DNA of 64,000 nt from Nipponacmea schrenckii (taxonomy: Eukaryota > Mollusca > Gastropoda > Lottiidae): positions 40,831,084-40,895,083 of the forward strand of contig CM060200.1 of the NCBI GenBank assembly GCA_030562195.1, given 5' to 3'. This document shows, piece by piece, positions 33,719 to 46,361 of this stretch. Position numbers and translations under genes: made by a program. Under the pieces are notes generated by a model. That model was not told where the DNA came from. It worked only from the letters and a program-made list of their open reading frames with translations, and made no database searches. Positions within the stretch are counted from its first letter, which is position 1. The number at the start of each line of letters is the position of its first letter.

Positions 33719-36700
33719 TTAAAGACACGGTAGATACCGGTTACACAAAAATCCTTTACACACCTGGTCTTTCAGACACGGGGCTATCTTTACAGCGTGT
33801 AAAAACAAGTGAGACGGATTATAATATTTCTCAAATTCTTCTCGTTCATCGTACCATATATAAGTCCCATTTAGAACAAAAAGGTCCTTCAGATTGATGA
33901 CACCGCCAATTAGTGAGGGTATTTCCAATTCTAACATTACTCTATACGGACTAAACACTTCTGCAGCGTAAAGATATCTTTTGAAAGTCTTTACCGGAAA
34001 ATATACTATATCACTCACACCGTGAAATCCCATGTCTTTTCCACCAGTATTTTCATCTACTTGATCAATGTATTCTTTGGCCAGTGGATGACTTTCATAT
34101 AACTCGCGAACTGAATGCATAGCCGATTGTAATTTAACTTTACCCATCACTTTACTAGTCCAGATCCACCACTTTCCCCCCCTTTTGGCACGTTTTTCAA
34201 CCACATCAGTAACAGTTGCTTGAGAAAATGGGGACATCTTTAACGCTTTTTGAAACCATACACGGTCAAGTGGCAAGTTTTGTATGTTCCACATGTTTAA
34301 CAAAACGTCATCGCTTATATGCAATATGCCTTCGACATCATAGTTCATTTTCATACCAGCCTCAATGCACCGGTTGCCATGCTGGCCTTTTGCAAACTCC
34401 TCCACGTCCATTTCAACGAATGTCACTCTAGCTCCCATGGATTTCACATACCATAGAAATCTGTTCATAACAGGTCCACAGAAAACAATATAAGTGAAAT
34501 GTGGTCGGTAAATATTTTCAATGTAACTAACTATGTCATAAAACCACTCGCGGTTAAATACGACGGTTACCAAATATGAAGAAATTTTTTGATGAAATGG
34601 TTTAACGTTTAGTTCGGGACATTTTATCGGTGCTTTACCGCAGATATCTTGATAGGATCTATCCATATTGAAGAGTGGGCTCTCTATTTTAGGGTGATAC
34701 AGAGTCCTATACACAAGACCTTGTTGTAGTGAATTATTAGTATCAATTTTAGGTTCTTTATATCCAATATCTGACAGCATTCGTAACCAATCGTTGATTA
34801 CGACTACATCTGTGGAATCTAAAAGTTTATTATGTTCCATGAATTTACTAAGAGATCTGATGCAGGAGAAAAAGTTTTTTGTTTCACATTTCCATGTATT
34901 GAGTTGGTCAATCTGTTTATTGTCCGTTAGACAGTTATGATTTGTTGGACTGACAGTCAGAAATGCAACCCAACTATCTAATTCTCGAAGTAGTCGCTGA
35001 ACCCACATTGACCAAGCTTTATCGTCTGCGATAGGTACCAGCGCCCAAAACGCGTCATAATGAAAAAGTACTTTATCGCGAATAAAATGAATATTCTTAT
35101 TCAATACCACAGGAGGGGCTCGAGGATCGATATCCCCGTTCCTTTCAATTTCGTTTCTAAAAAGAATTTTTTGAATAAGGGCAGTATTCCACACACCAAG
35201 ATTATACGCCATTTCTTTTAGATTCCTCTTATTCTTTGTATTATTCACAACCATAAAATGGTCGGCAAGAGGTAGAGTTGCATTACCAGTATATTTTAAT
35301 ATAGACATTATATTAGATAATTCAAATCTTCGTAAGTAATGAGAAGTATTTGAATCGCATTCTGAAGACACGTAAATAAACTTAGCACCTTCTTTTATAG
35401 AGTTTTGAATCGTGTTCTTGAAACTATTTGTCTTGTAAACTCCATGGCATCTGAAATTAAAAGAGATGTTAGCAATATGGCGGAGTAACAGAATCAGAAT
35501 TGTTTAATGTTGTTTGCAGCCTCAGTGAGAGTGGGAGACCAACGCTGGGTCTATATGAAGACCTACTGAACGGTTAACCTACAGAACAGAGAAACGGTGA
35601 AATGGAAGGTGTCTAATCAACTCCTCTACATGTCAACTCGTCTGCATGTCAACTAGTCTATAGTTAACTGGTCAACTAGTCTACATGTCAACGAGTCTAT
35701 AGTTAACTGGTCAACTCGTCTACATGTCAACTAGTCTATAGTCAACTGGTCAACTCGTCTATATGTCAACTAGTCTATAGTCAACTAGTCTACATGTCAA
35801 TTAATCTATAGTTAACTGGTCAACTAGTCTACATGTCAACTAGTCTATAGTTAACTGGTCAACTAGTCTACATGCCAACTAGTCTATAGTTTACTGGTCA
35901 ACTAGTCTATAGTTAACTGGTCAACTAGTCTACTTGTCAACTAGTCTATATTGTAGACGAGGTCTCCGAATATGAAAATGTTATACAACAAAATTGCGTA
36001 GACAAGTTCTGTAATGTTTGTTGACTAGGTGATTGGTAATCTTTGTGAATCTACACTTACCTTTCTGCTGATGAAACATATGTTTTTTTTCTCCAATCTC
36101 CAATGTGCTTTACTGTCGTTGGCCTTTGTGTTAATATAATTTTGTCTGAGGTAGATGATTTTTTAGACATTCTTCTTCTAGTCTCCCATCCAGTCAGTCT
36201 TTCGGAGAATATGTTTTTCACCATACCATGATTCTCGTTTCTGAATTGTACAAATCGTATAAAATCCCAATCCAAACATGTAACGAAAATAAACATCACG
36301 TCCAGAGGTTTCATTTTGAAACGAAATAATAATATAATAGAGTCATATGCATTAAAGTTGGAGGAAACTCGAGATCAAGGTTTTGGGATATTCCAGGGTG
36401 GCCACAGTCCAATTTCTTTTTAGAAAGTAAAATGATACAGAATTTGAAAGTGTGTGAAGGGACAAAGCATGCCCATGGATTTGTCAATGGTTTGGACTAC
36501 CACTTTGTTTGTGAACTTGACTGTGCTGCTCCTGAAAATGGTTTTCATAAATATAAAATACTTTGTTCAGTTCTGCCAGTATTTAAATAATTAGAGGTTT
36601 CTAGAGTTTGTTTAAGTTTTTTGACGAATCAAGACAAAATAAATCATAAATCGATCTCTGAAATTCGATGGTTTGATAGTGATGGATATTTACCTGTGAT

Positions 36701-36806
36701 CTGCTGGAAGAAGAGTGGATATAATGGTAAATATCCCGGCTGTAACTAGTATTAACAATATATATCTTTTGATTAAATTAACTACCATTGATGACCTTCT
36801 CGCCAT
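33719..36806 (-). CDS. STELLO/DUF288 family glycosyltransferase-like type II membrane protein (3 exons)
   Basis: Spliced model: 36806-36694, 36240-36061, 35450-33719 (stop). All introns are GT-AG with matching phases, total 2,025 nt, 674 residues. Exon 1 begins MARRSSMVVNLIKRY and carries one membrane segment, ILLILVTAGIFTIISTLL, a signal anchor placing the rest in the Golgi lumen. Exon 3 holds the STELLO-type blocks: NSIKEGAKFIYV (about 114), FHYDAFWALVPI, WVQRLLREL, INDWLRMLSDIGYKEP, YIVFCGP, and HISDDVLLNMWN at about 475, the conserved Asp-Asp segment. STELLO proteins of plants act in the Golgi on cellulose synthase assembly; the animal role is unknown to me. The acidic motif usually following the GAKFIY block is replaced by SSECDS, so the first domain may not bind a metal-nucleotide. 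The larger intron holds a 39-bp minisatellite. The gene converges on the retroelement remnant. Confidence 0.85.
35612..35955. repeat. 39-bp minisatellite in the STELLO-like intron
   Basis: Unit CTAGTCTATAGTTAACTGGT plus CAACTAGTCTACATGTCAA, itself made of ~13-base TCAACTAGTCTA-like subunits, about 8-9 copies. It ends 100 bases from the donor side of exon 2. Confidence 0.92.
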
Positions 36807-37316
36807 TATTATCAGCTATATTCTGTAAAATATCGGTACACTATTAGTGTATCATTAGTGATTAGGGCGGGTAACTTAGTATAAATATTATATTATACGC
36901 TGAATATTTAATCAAAAACAGCACAAGAAAACAGGACAGAGACTTATTCTATCGATATCACTATAATTTATCATATAAAATCAAACAAAGTGTAGATAAA
37001 CTTACTTTTTTAGAGAAAACGCAAATTTTGCACTATCCACTTTCTAGTATTAGGAGTGAAGAAGCCCCTTCAGTAAGAAACTCCTATTTTAGGAATGACT
37101 CAGAATGATATAGAAAAATAAGGTATTTAGTTCTGAACAACAAAATTGGTAGTCTACAATAAAAAAAATCAGTTTGTTATCAAGTCTTAAAGAAAAGGGT
37201 ATGTCGTTTGGTTCTGAAAATATAAAAAAGCCATAACGTTTAACCTGTTGACACGACCGCCTATATAACTAGCGGCCACCTACAATATGCGGCCACAATA
37301 AAGTCCCTTCTTCGAG
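36807..37316. other. upstream flank of the STELLO-like gene, AT-rich
   Basis: Should contain the promoter and 5' UTR of the minus-strand gene. No TATA box or other element stands out. Confidence 0.4.
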
Positions 37317-37724
37317 TTAGTTACTGGTCAGTTAGAGATGAGGACTCGTCATGGCCAATGTTTGAAAAATGGCCTATTTTTTAACAGTGACGGTGATGGT
37401 GGTGGGGCATAATTTTTGGTGGAATTGGCAGAATCCTAACCACATGATGCCTTCAGACCTGAGAATAAATCCAAACAATTCCAATGAAATGGTATTTTGA
37501 AGCCAAATTTAGCTACTGGCGCATGGCCAATTGTTGAAAAATGAACAATGTTTGAAAAGCTGATGGTGGTGGGGCATAAATTTTGATGGAATTGGTAGAA
37601 TCCCAACCAAATAGTGGCTTCAGACCTTTATGCCCCACCATCATCAGCGTGGACTGTTAAAAAATTGGCCATTTTTCAAAAATTGGCCATGAAGTGTCTT
37701 CATCTCTAACTGACCAGTAACTAA
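37317..37724. mobile_element. foldback MITE with TA target duplication
   Basis: Left end TTAGTTACTGGTCAGTTAGA (continuing GATGA) is perfectly inverted at the right end, 37700-37724, and the complementarity continues imperfectly for about 55 bases (GGCCAATGTTTGAAAAATGGCC against its partner). TA flanks on both sides suit a mariner-type target. Internal sequence includes GGTGGTGGGGCATAA motifs. No ORF. A fragment of the same family seems to lie at 37765-37865. Confidence 0.75.
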
Positions 37725-38640
37725 TCTTGTCATGAAAATACTGTTACATGTATATTGGAATTTTCGATATATTCACAGGTCTGAAGGCGCCATGTGGTTG
37801 GGATTTTGCCAATTCGATCAAAATATCTGTCCCACCACCATCACTGTGGACTGTACAAAAATTTCCAGGTATAGGCACCATATTTATCTCAAAATCTTAC
37901 ATTCCAATAAATAAAGAGTAACAAGAGTTTGGTTAAAAACTTCGCTATTTATCATAAAATTGGAATTAATAATAAGATTCTTTACTTTGTACACAGCCAC
38001 TGGCCGGCCAAAAAATTGGCCAAATAAACAGGGACGAAGCACTTACTCGAATTGAGCAGCGCCACTTGTCGTCATAATGATAACGTTCTCATGAAATGCG
38101 AGAAATGTTTTTCAACATTTGTTCGGTAAACGTCATTCGGCGTTATGAAGTGGGCATTATTAGTTCGGCTTGATCGTTAATTTGTTCAGTAATATTCTTT
38201 ATTCGAATGATAAATTTTTAACAACAAATCGTGAATTTAGCGAACAAATGTCAAATTAAGCGTACAAATGTTGATTTTACTGTACTAATGTTTGACACCG
38301 AATTAAGCATTAAGAATGATTAATTTTGGCAGGGATTGTCTTCCATACCCTTACATGTAATCAAATGCAGTGAATTAAGAGACCATGACAGTTGAGGGGA
38401 AACAATTAGGAAGAATTGGACGAGAAGTTTTAAACATACTAAAAATTAGGTACAAGTAAAATAAATCATTGATGAGGGGGTATTTGTTGTTAAGGTGCTC
38501 AGATACTGCAGGTGTTGTTGGGACTAATGATAAGTGTTCCTTAAGGGAGGGGGGGGGGCCTTGGGGTCTGGTTAAACGAATATATTCTTGGTCACAGCAT
38601 CAGATGATCTGATACACACAACCTTTAGGTGCAGGCGGAA
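37725..38640. other. spacer, MITE debris and simple sequence
   Basis: Bases 37765-37865 resemble inner parts of the neighbouring MITE. Around 38220-38300, AACAAATGT-type phrases recur loosely. A G-run lies at 38550-38562. No gene seen. Confidence 0.4.
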
Positions 38641-38800
38641 AAGTTGGTTGGTTGACACTTAGCCACGACTTGAATCGGAGGCGGGATGGTTAAACTGATG
38701 CGTCGGCGCGTATGCTATAGTAACAGTTTAAAAGTTTCTGGATTCGATCTTGGTAAAGTGGGATTTCACCAAATTTGCACAAGGTCTTCTGATTTCAACC
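38640..38800 (+). mobile_element. possible degenerate tRNA-derived SINE
   Basis: GGGATGGTTAAACTGATGCG and, about 45 bases on, TCTGGATTCGATCTTGG have the spacing and look of polymerase III A and B boxes. It is unlike the SINE at 40860. No tail or target duplication was identified, so this is tentative. Confidence 0.35.
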
Positions 38801-38874
38801 AAGCATGTACGAATGTTTTCAAACTGAAAGAGCGTGGATACTCTAAACAAATAGAAGTTAAAAATAGACTTTAT

Positions 38875-39292
38875 GCCGAAGAACCTCTAGGCTTAAGTAG
38901 TGCCCCGTGTTTGTCAACCAGATGCAAACATGTCCCTTTATATCAGAAACTCATTATTTATTAAGTAACTCTACGAAAAAGATACCCGATCCAAGCGCAC
39001 CTAACATGTTACAACTCGAATATAATATACTTAATTTCATGTAAAAAATGTCCCAAACCATATACCGGAGAAACAAAAAACAAATTACGAACTCGGTCAT
39101 GGTCACAGATCAGATATTTAATTTAAAAAAGACAAGCCTGTTTCTAATCATTTCAATCTTGACGACCATTCATTTGACGATCTCACCCTAACCCCAATTG
39201 AGCTCATAGAAATCGACTTGCCAAATTCCGTCAATCTAGAGAAGCCCATTGGATTGAGACATTAAATACAGCAAGACCCATAGGACTTAATA
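38875..39292 (+). pseudogene. Penelope-like element C-terminal fragment (different lineage)
   Basis: Reads APCLSTRCKHVPLYQKLII in one frame, then, after stops, YLISCKKCPKPYTGETKN in another, then VSNHFNLDDHSFDDLTL and, in a third, WIETLNTARPIGLN. This order (cysteine-rich CRCK block, GIY-YIG nuclease core, HFN and terminal GLN) is the C-terminus of a Penelope-like protein clearly diverged from the one at 2112-4511. Several frameshifts make it an old relic; no RT is present. Confidence 0.75.
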
Positions 39293-40846
39293 TTCACCAT
39301 AGTGTAGGCATAGCACCCTTTGTCGTCCCCTTCAATACAACCAGTAATAAAGCAAGCAAGATAGTTCAAACCCATTATAAGAGTCTTCAAGAGACATTCG
39401 TCCATGTCTATAAACAGAAAATGATAGTTTCATATCCCAAAAAATCAGACCTTAAATGACAACCTTGTTCATAGCAAACTAAAAATAATCTGTACTTAAC
39501 AGGTACTATACCTCTCAATGGGCGAGTTATTTTTTTTCTAATTTCAGATCTAGAACTGAAGAAAACCATCTAACAGATCCCCATTTCTCAATAAAATATA
39601 TGTTCCACCCTAGGCCTGTACATCTGGGAGATTCAATCCCCCCCTTTCCCGAAATCTACTGAAGTAAATATTGTTTAAACTATCCAATTTAAAATTGGGT
39701 TCTTGAATGGAGCTGATAATTTATCATTATACAGAGGTGAAGAGTTATATTGTGAAACATGATTTACCTTTCCTTATAAAACGTTATTAATATTCCGGAT
39801 CACATGTTAATACGATAGCGTGTAGTCCGAATGATTATAACCGTATGCCCGATGGATCGATTGCTGAATTAAAATATCCAAAACTCGTAATAATCAGATG
39901 AAAAAATAAAACAGATTGTTCTAAAAGAAACTTGTTGTACGTTTGTTAATTTGATGTCGTATACCAGCCACCGTAATGTTGAGCTTGGTTTGATTTGTGC
40001 TTGTACAAAATGAATTTCTAATTCGATCGATTGATTCTTTTGTAACTTCATTTAAATCGTCGACATCATCATTTGAATAAATAACCACCCCACCAGGGTA
40101 TCGTTCCACAAAAATAATTTACGATTAAGACATTTACCATTACATGCGTTCCACAAAGCTGTCGTAAGTTTATGTTTTACGCTTACGACTGAAATCAATC
40201 GTAAGTTAATAAAAAATACTCAGTTGCTACGAAAGACATGCGCAGGAACATGTTGCGTTTCATCATTCGGCATCATTCTAAAATACTACGCGTTGACCAT
40301 ATTCTAATAAGGTAATAAAGGCCCGTCGATAATATAAAAATAATCAGAATACTCATTGTTATATTTTACACAACACTTAACTTGGCAACATAAAGATCTA
40401 ATGACAGTAAGAATTTTTCCCGTAACACCTTCCTTATTCTGCTTATACCCAAGGTTAGTTCTGTTCGTAAAATCGAACGTTTTTTTTTCAATCAACAAAA
40501 CAATGTACAATCGCTTTTTAGATTTTAATGCTCTATGTGTTAACCAGGTCATGATTAATATTGTGTTCACCAGCTCATCGAGATTTAACCCTCTGATAAG
40601 GTGATCTTAGGCCTACATTAAAATGTAGAGGGGCTACACCAAACTACATTGTCACTATTCGGTTCAATGGACTTAAAAACGCGTCACACCCGGGGACAGA
40701 AAGGATCTTTTTACATAATTTCCATTTTTCATCAGGCGTATGCGGTTCCTGCAATTCCAAATAAACTAAGCATTTGATATGTCAGTAATTGAGGGAAATT
40801 GCAGAAATAAACAGACTTTCGACTAACATATGGAGTGATAACAATT
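39293..40846. other. spacer, no gene recognised
   Basis: AT-rich. 39952-39978 (AATTTGATGTCGTATACCAG) resembles the terminal repeat of the MITE at 48663. No convincing coding region. Confidence 0.4.
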
Positions 40847-40859
40847 ATGATTGGTTCCA

Positions 40860-41221
40860 AAAAATGAAATGAAATGAATGGAGTTTTACGTCCTATTCTT
40901 CTGCACCTTATGGGCTAATGAAGACGGGCAACGCCATGCAGTGTGCAATGAGGGAAATTAGGCATTAGCCTACTCTTTTTGCGATTTCCAACTGTCGAGG
41001 GATCTTTAACGTGCACAGCCTGTAGCACACGGGGCCTCGGTTTATTGTCCCATCCGAACGACTAGACGCTTTTTCCATGTCAGTCCCTCCGACCTGCATC
41101 ACTGACAAGGGGAAACCGGGCTGAAAAATCCGAAAGTTCATCTCGACCTTTGCCGGGATTGAACCCTGGACCTTCAGGTTTGCGAGCAAGCGTCTAACCC
41201 ACTGAGCCACCGCGGCCCCCA
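40860..41221 (-). mobile_element. full-length tRNA-derived SINE with perfect target duplications
   Basis: On the minus strand it starts GGGGGCCGCGGTGGCTCAGT, giving A box TGGCTCAGTGG, then B box GGTTCAATCCC, a body of ~250 bases and a tail of ATTTC repeats. The 13-base target ATGATTGGTTCCA flanks both ends (40847-40859 and 41222-41234) without a mismatch. Polymerase III transcribed and moved by a LINE. The perfect duplications and intact boxes suggest a young insertion. Related fragments: 5555, 11833, 12388, 63255. Confidence 0.92.
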
Positions 41222-41234
41222 ATGATTGGTTCCA

Positions 41235-42949
41235 GCTATTCAACAAAACTCTATACTTATAGCATGATCCTTGGGTGATTCAAGCACAGATACGATACCT
41301 CATCAAACATACAAGTTTTGTGGAATTACAGGAACTGAAAACGTCTGATTGAATATCGGAATAATAGAAATAGATGATATCAGTGTCCCCGCTACTAATA
41401 ATTAGGAAACTTTACAATCCCTTGAAATAGCATTTGATTATATATATAAAAACGTTCAAATAATGTCTAGAATTATGATATTCCTTAAAAGGAGCGTTTG
41501 TCACCATTCAATAATAAACAATGATATAAGTATAAATTTTACAAAACAAGAAATAAATTGGTCCAAATTTTTTTTTTTTTTTTTATAAACAATATATTTA
41601 TTTCATATGTTCACAACAGTAAAGTACAATAATACAAAAGAAAAACGATACAGAAAGAAGCTCAGGGCTTATTTAAATCTGCTTCGCAAAAACAAAAAGT
41701 AAAAAAAGAATACAAAAAGTGAAAAAATCCAAAATCGCATAGTGTCCCCACAAATACCAAGAGCTAGGAATCTTCTTTTCTGTTTCTATATATTTCTTTT
41801 CATATGTCTCAAGAATAAGTTGTCATTAAACATTCAAATACGATAATTCTTGACTACAGAATTATTTATAGGAGCCATGTTCTTGACACACAAGTAGGCT
41901 TAGCGAAAGAAAAAATATCCGTTTCTGAAGGTATGTTCGATAGATTTAACCATGAAAACGTTAAAAAACATATATGGGAGTAAACGGTCTTACCTTTTTT
42001 AATCTAATTTACTTGTTTATAACAAAACAAAGGAAAAATACTATTCTTAAAAAAATATTCATCCCAACATGTAGGAAAGATAAAAAATAACAGTACGGTT
42101 CGAATCGAGGCTAGAAACTTGTTTCTTTATGTACGTTTAATTTTCATTCAGACTTTATAAAGGTGGATATTATCTTTCAATTGAAATACGACAATGGGGA
42201 CATGTCAATCAATACGCTACCTAAGGAAATTGGGTGTGTTGTTTTTACTGAACCGAGTCCAGATAACGACATGCCACGATATATTAAGATATTGTTAATG
42301 TTATACGGACTCATTTGACATTTGTTTCAATGTTAAATCACGAAATTCAACCTTCCATAACTTTTTCCAGAAATCTCGTTGAAAGCTTTCCTTTAAGTCA
42401 CATGAAAGCCTGGCCAATACTTGGTTTCTGTACAAAAATTCAATAAAGCATGACCGTGAAAATTTTGAACTAAACAAAATGAAAGTAAACCACTACATTT
42501 TATCAACATCCGCTTGACTGTCACTGCACACAAAACCACTATTTTTAGAAATAACCTTCCGCTAATTACATTTCTCATTATGTTATATATTATAGTCAAA
42601 ATGCAAATTTACAAGGATTACAGAAATAACACCCAAACCACTATTAAAAAAGTCATTAATGCTCTCAAGACCTACTATGAAATTGAAAAATGCATATATG
42701 TTCAAAATGAAAAAATGGACGCCTTCAATTTAAGATGGAAAAATCTTGAAAAACTTTTTGTTTTGGAAAAGTAAGCTACATCCTATTTTTCTCTGCAGTG
42801 AAACGAAAAAGTAAAAATAACAAAGTTATTAATTATCAAAGCATCCTTTGTAACTTGTATTTTGAGATTAAGTATGAAAGTGTGTGAATGTTTTTTTTTG
42901 TTTTTTTTTTTTTGTTTTTGTTCTTTTGGAATTATCCCAGAATAATTAT
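41235..42949. other. spacer with a poly(T) retroposition mark and possible LINE relic
   Basis: A T run at 41569-41584 is followed by the complement of AATAAATATATTGTTTATA, i.e. a minus-strand transcript end with polyadenylation signal and poly(A) tail; what was retroposed is not clear. At 42514-42774 an 86-codon plus-strand frame ending MDAFNLRWKNLEKLF faintly resembles the C-terminus of L1/Tx1 LINE proteins; I am not confident. Confidence 0.3.
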
Positions 42950-43356
42950 ATATCTGGATAGATTATGTGTTGAATCATCTCAGAAAAACTCTATATGGAT
43001 GATGTCTGTAGTAAGTCATAAAGATAGCTTGTGTGTTGAATTATCTCAGAAAAACTTTATATGGATGATATCTGTATTAAATCATTAAGATAGTTTGTGT
43101 GTTGAATTATACCAGAAAAACTCTATATAGATGATGTCTGTAGTAAATTATAAAGTTAGCCTATGTATTGAATTATCTCAGAAAAACTCTGTATAGATGA
43201 TGTCTGTAGTAAATTATAAAGTTAGCCTATGTATTGAATTATCTCAGAAAAACTCTGTATAGATGATATCTGTAGTAAATCATTAAGATAGTTTGTGTAT
43301 TGAATTTTACCAGAAAAACTTTATATAGATGATATCTGTAGTAAATCATTAAGATA

Positions 43357-43390
<34 letters not shown>
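42950..43390. repeat. 64-bp tandem repeat ending in poly(A)
   Basis: About six units containing TTGAATTATCTCAGAAAAAC, TCTATATAGATGATGTCTGT and AGTAAATCATTAAGATAG, followed by a run of about 32 A. Confidence 0.9.
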
Positions 43391-43392
<2 letters not shown>

Positions 43393-46330
43393 TCTCATCA
43401 ATATAAATGATCACACCAAATTTCATTCAAATCAGATGAAACTGTCTCTCTATTGCTTTCTCAAGTCAAAGACAAAGACGACAAAATTGTGTGGGTGTAT
43501 ACAAAGGTACAAAAATCAGATACCTGCAAATATACTTCAGACTGCAATTTTCTTTTATTTCCTTTTTAAAAATTGGCGTTGAACTGTTAACACTATTACG
43601 GTTCTCACTCGATGATGCCTTACTTAAATCTGATTGATGTAATTCACAAGGTTTTACTTCTGAATCAAAGGTCTCAATGTCACTTTTTATGTAAGGATTG
43701 TGTAAATAACATGTCCTCCCTACTTGAAGACATATTGTAAACTGATTGATACATGATTATTAGTGGATAAGTGAATATGCATCAATGTTTATACAAGAAA
43801 AACTGTTCATTTATTTAAGTTGTTTAAAGTGAGCTGTTTTCATGTTGATGTTACTGCTAATGCCCCTCAGTTGTTCTTTCTATTTGCAGAATGGACAGTT
43901 TTCGGCCATTATACTTTACATACACCCAGTTGACTTTAACTCACACCACAGAAAATAGCAAACAATGGAGGTGGGAAGCACTAACCTATCGGTGTCAAAC
44001 CAACTCATGCTTGATAAGAACTTCCTTGTACTGAGCAAAAATCAAGCTTAATCTTCAATTACAACAATGCATTTGTTTGGAGATTTAATGTTTCTTGTTA
44101 CTCCGAGCCCAGTTCTTTTAGAGATTTAATTTATTTATCTAGATGTTTTAACACTGCTGTATGATTGTATGTATTCATTTGAAAAAAAAAAAAAAAAAAA
44201 AAAAAATTTCTCATTATCCCAGAAATTCTGAAAGAAAATGCAATTTCAGACATCAAATTTCAAATCTAGACCAAAAATTAGTCAAAAATGGGCATGCAAA
44301 AACCCCCTAAGGAAGGGAGAAAGAGGATTTCTAAAAATAGAACGAACTAATGTTTTACAGGTCTGAGTCCTGTATATGTGTGTAATAAATTGTATTTGAA
44401 TCTAATCTCCATCCTTCGACCCAAAATCCGTAGCGAATCCCAATTACCATCTCAGACCGGGGCGATTGGTAGCTGCGACAGCAATATTGTGTATGATCTG
44501 AGAGAAACATTACGTGCTAAGACGGAATATAAATGGGTAAGTTATATAATATAATGAAGTGATAATGATGAATTTTGGTGCTGTACTGCTTTTGATTCAC
44601 GGCACTTAAGAAAATGTGGTCCTCTATCGTGGTTCCTTTATCAATTACATGTATAATGCTTCACCCCTGAAGTATAATTCAACCCGAAATGGCGCTATAG
44701 CCTTTAGACTTAGCAATATGAATTTAGGTATCTCTTACTCATCGCAATCCAAACGATTTTTTTAACACAACATAATAAGGCAAGCATTCAAGCCCAAAGA
44801 CGTTTGATTTGGAATACATCAAGGTTTACAATGCAGGGCGTTCTCATCTTTTCGGAGACCTAATTGTTGTATTGTATTGTTTAATTGCTGTATATAAAGG
44901 TTCAAGAGCATTAACAAACAAACATTTGACATAATAAGTGGTTAGCGGAGGGTGTCATAAAGCTAAATATATGACATATATAAATATATTAAGTATATGA
45001 AATAAATAAAGTTATCTTTAATTATCTTTTAACATCTTATTTAGAGAAATATAAAAATTTATCAAGTCTTTTTTAGGACAATATGGCTATGTGAGTTTAA
45101 CAAACAAAACATTCCACATTGAAGGAGTTTTCTAGCAATATTCATTTACATATTTACTTATTAGCATTAACAGTCATCTCATTTAAATAATTAATTAATC
45201 AAAGGGAAATAATGATTATGGACAACTATTAACGCCAATAATTAGAAGTCTGTAATACTATGTAATAGTAACCTTGTTGAAGATAATTTTCACTTTTTAT
45301 TAATATGTCCTACATTTCACCATACATGACAAACTTATCTACCTCAATATTATTTTCAATTTCCTAACATGCAAAAATTTTATGACTTACTTAAATGCAT
45401 TGATCAAAAACTAACTATTAATTTATCTACCTATTTGTTCCATGTCTGGAAATTACGTCAATCCATTTTATTTTAAATTATTATGTCTAATCTTGTATTT
45501 AGTGTTTCTTCTTTTAACTTCACTTATATAATGTTTTGTAATATTATTGCTTATGTAAGTTCTGCAATCAATTCATATACGATTTTATTTTAATGTATAT
45601 TGAATATTGTATATATGATCTATATATATTATACTATTATTCATATATTATGTATATATTATGATTAATATTTGCCATGGTAGAAATACCAGTACCTTAA
45701 ATAAATAAAGTAAAGATAAAGTAAAGATTCTATGGATAGCTATTAATGCCAATAACAAGAAGTTTGTAACAATATACTAAATTAACTATCAGCTATATTT
45801 GCCATGTTACACTTAGCATGATCCAGATAACCAGTTGACCTTAAGATCTGCAAAGTATAATTTACACTACAAAAATTTCGGTATGGGTGAATTTTGTGTA
45901 ATGGTCGAGCGTTCTCAGAACTGTTCCAATTCTGGCCCATCTCGAAGAATTGGTCTCTGAACGGTTCTCAGACCGGACCTCTATCATGAAGAGATCCATA
46001 AGAAAGCGTCTGAGAGCAGTCAATCGTTATTTTGGAACACTTTATAGCGGCCTGGATTAAAGGGGGGTTAAGTATTGGATGCAGGTCTTAAAAATCGAAA
46101 CGTTTTAACTGTATGTATCAATTTTTATGCCAGGTACCGTGATATGGAGGATATGAAACAGAAAATATTAAAATTCAATTGATATTAACCCTTAAGGGGC
46201 TATATGATAGTTCAAGAGACAGTCAACAAATAAAATTTTGCACTGGATAACCACGAGACGATCACCCGTAATGCTTAGTCAAGCTTATCAAGTTTATTAG
46301 GGGACGAAATCAACCGAAGCCTATCATTGA
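43391..46330. other. long spacer, no gene recognised
   Basis: 43391-43560 carries a fragment of the repeat at 61440-61930 (ATGATCACACCAAATTTCATTC). Poly(A) at 44180-44206. 45700-45725 (AATAAATAAAGTAAAGATAAAG) looks like a LINE tail on the plus strand. No coding region was identified. Confidence 0.4.
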
Positions 46331-46361
46331 TTGTTTACAGTCGTGTTTATAAATAAATTAA

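Noticed and set aside
33622..33897. 91-codon plus-strand frame
   Set aside because: Antisense shadow of the 3' end of the STELLO-like gene.
35612..35955. CRISPR-like alternation of repeats and spacers (also 30700-31975)
   Set aside because: Eukaryotic minisatellites: the 'spacers' are variant repeats, not unique sequences.
36061..36314. Start of the STELLO-like protein at the ATG of 36314
   Set aside because: The acceptor at 36240 joins in phase to an upstream exon that supplies a proper membrane anchor, so the region 36241-36314 is better read as intron.
42514..42774. Host gene with 86 codons
   Set aside because: Faint resemblance to a LINE C-terminus only; no start or splice evidence.
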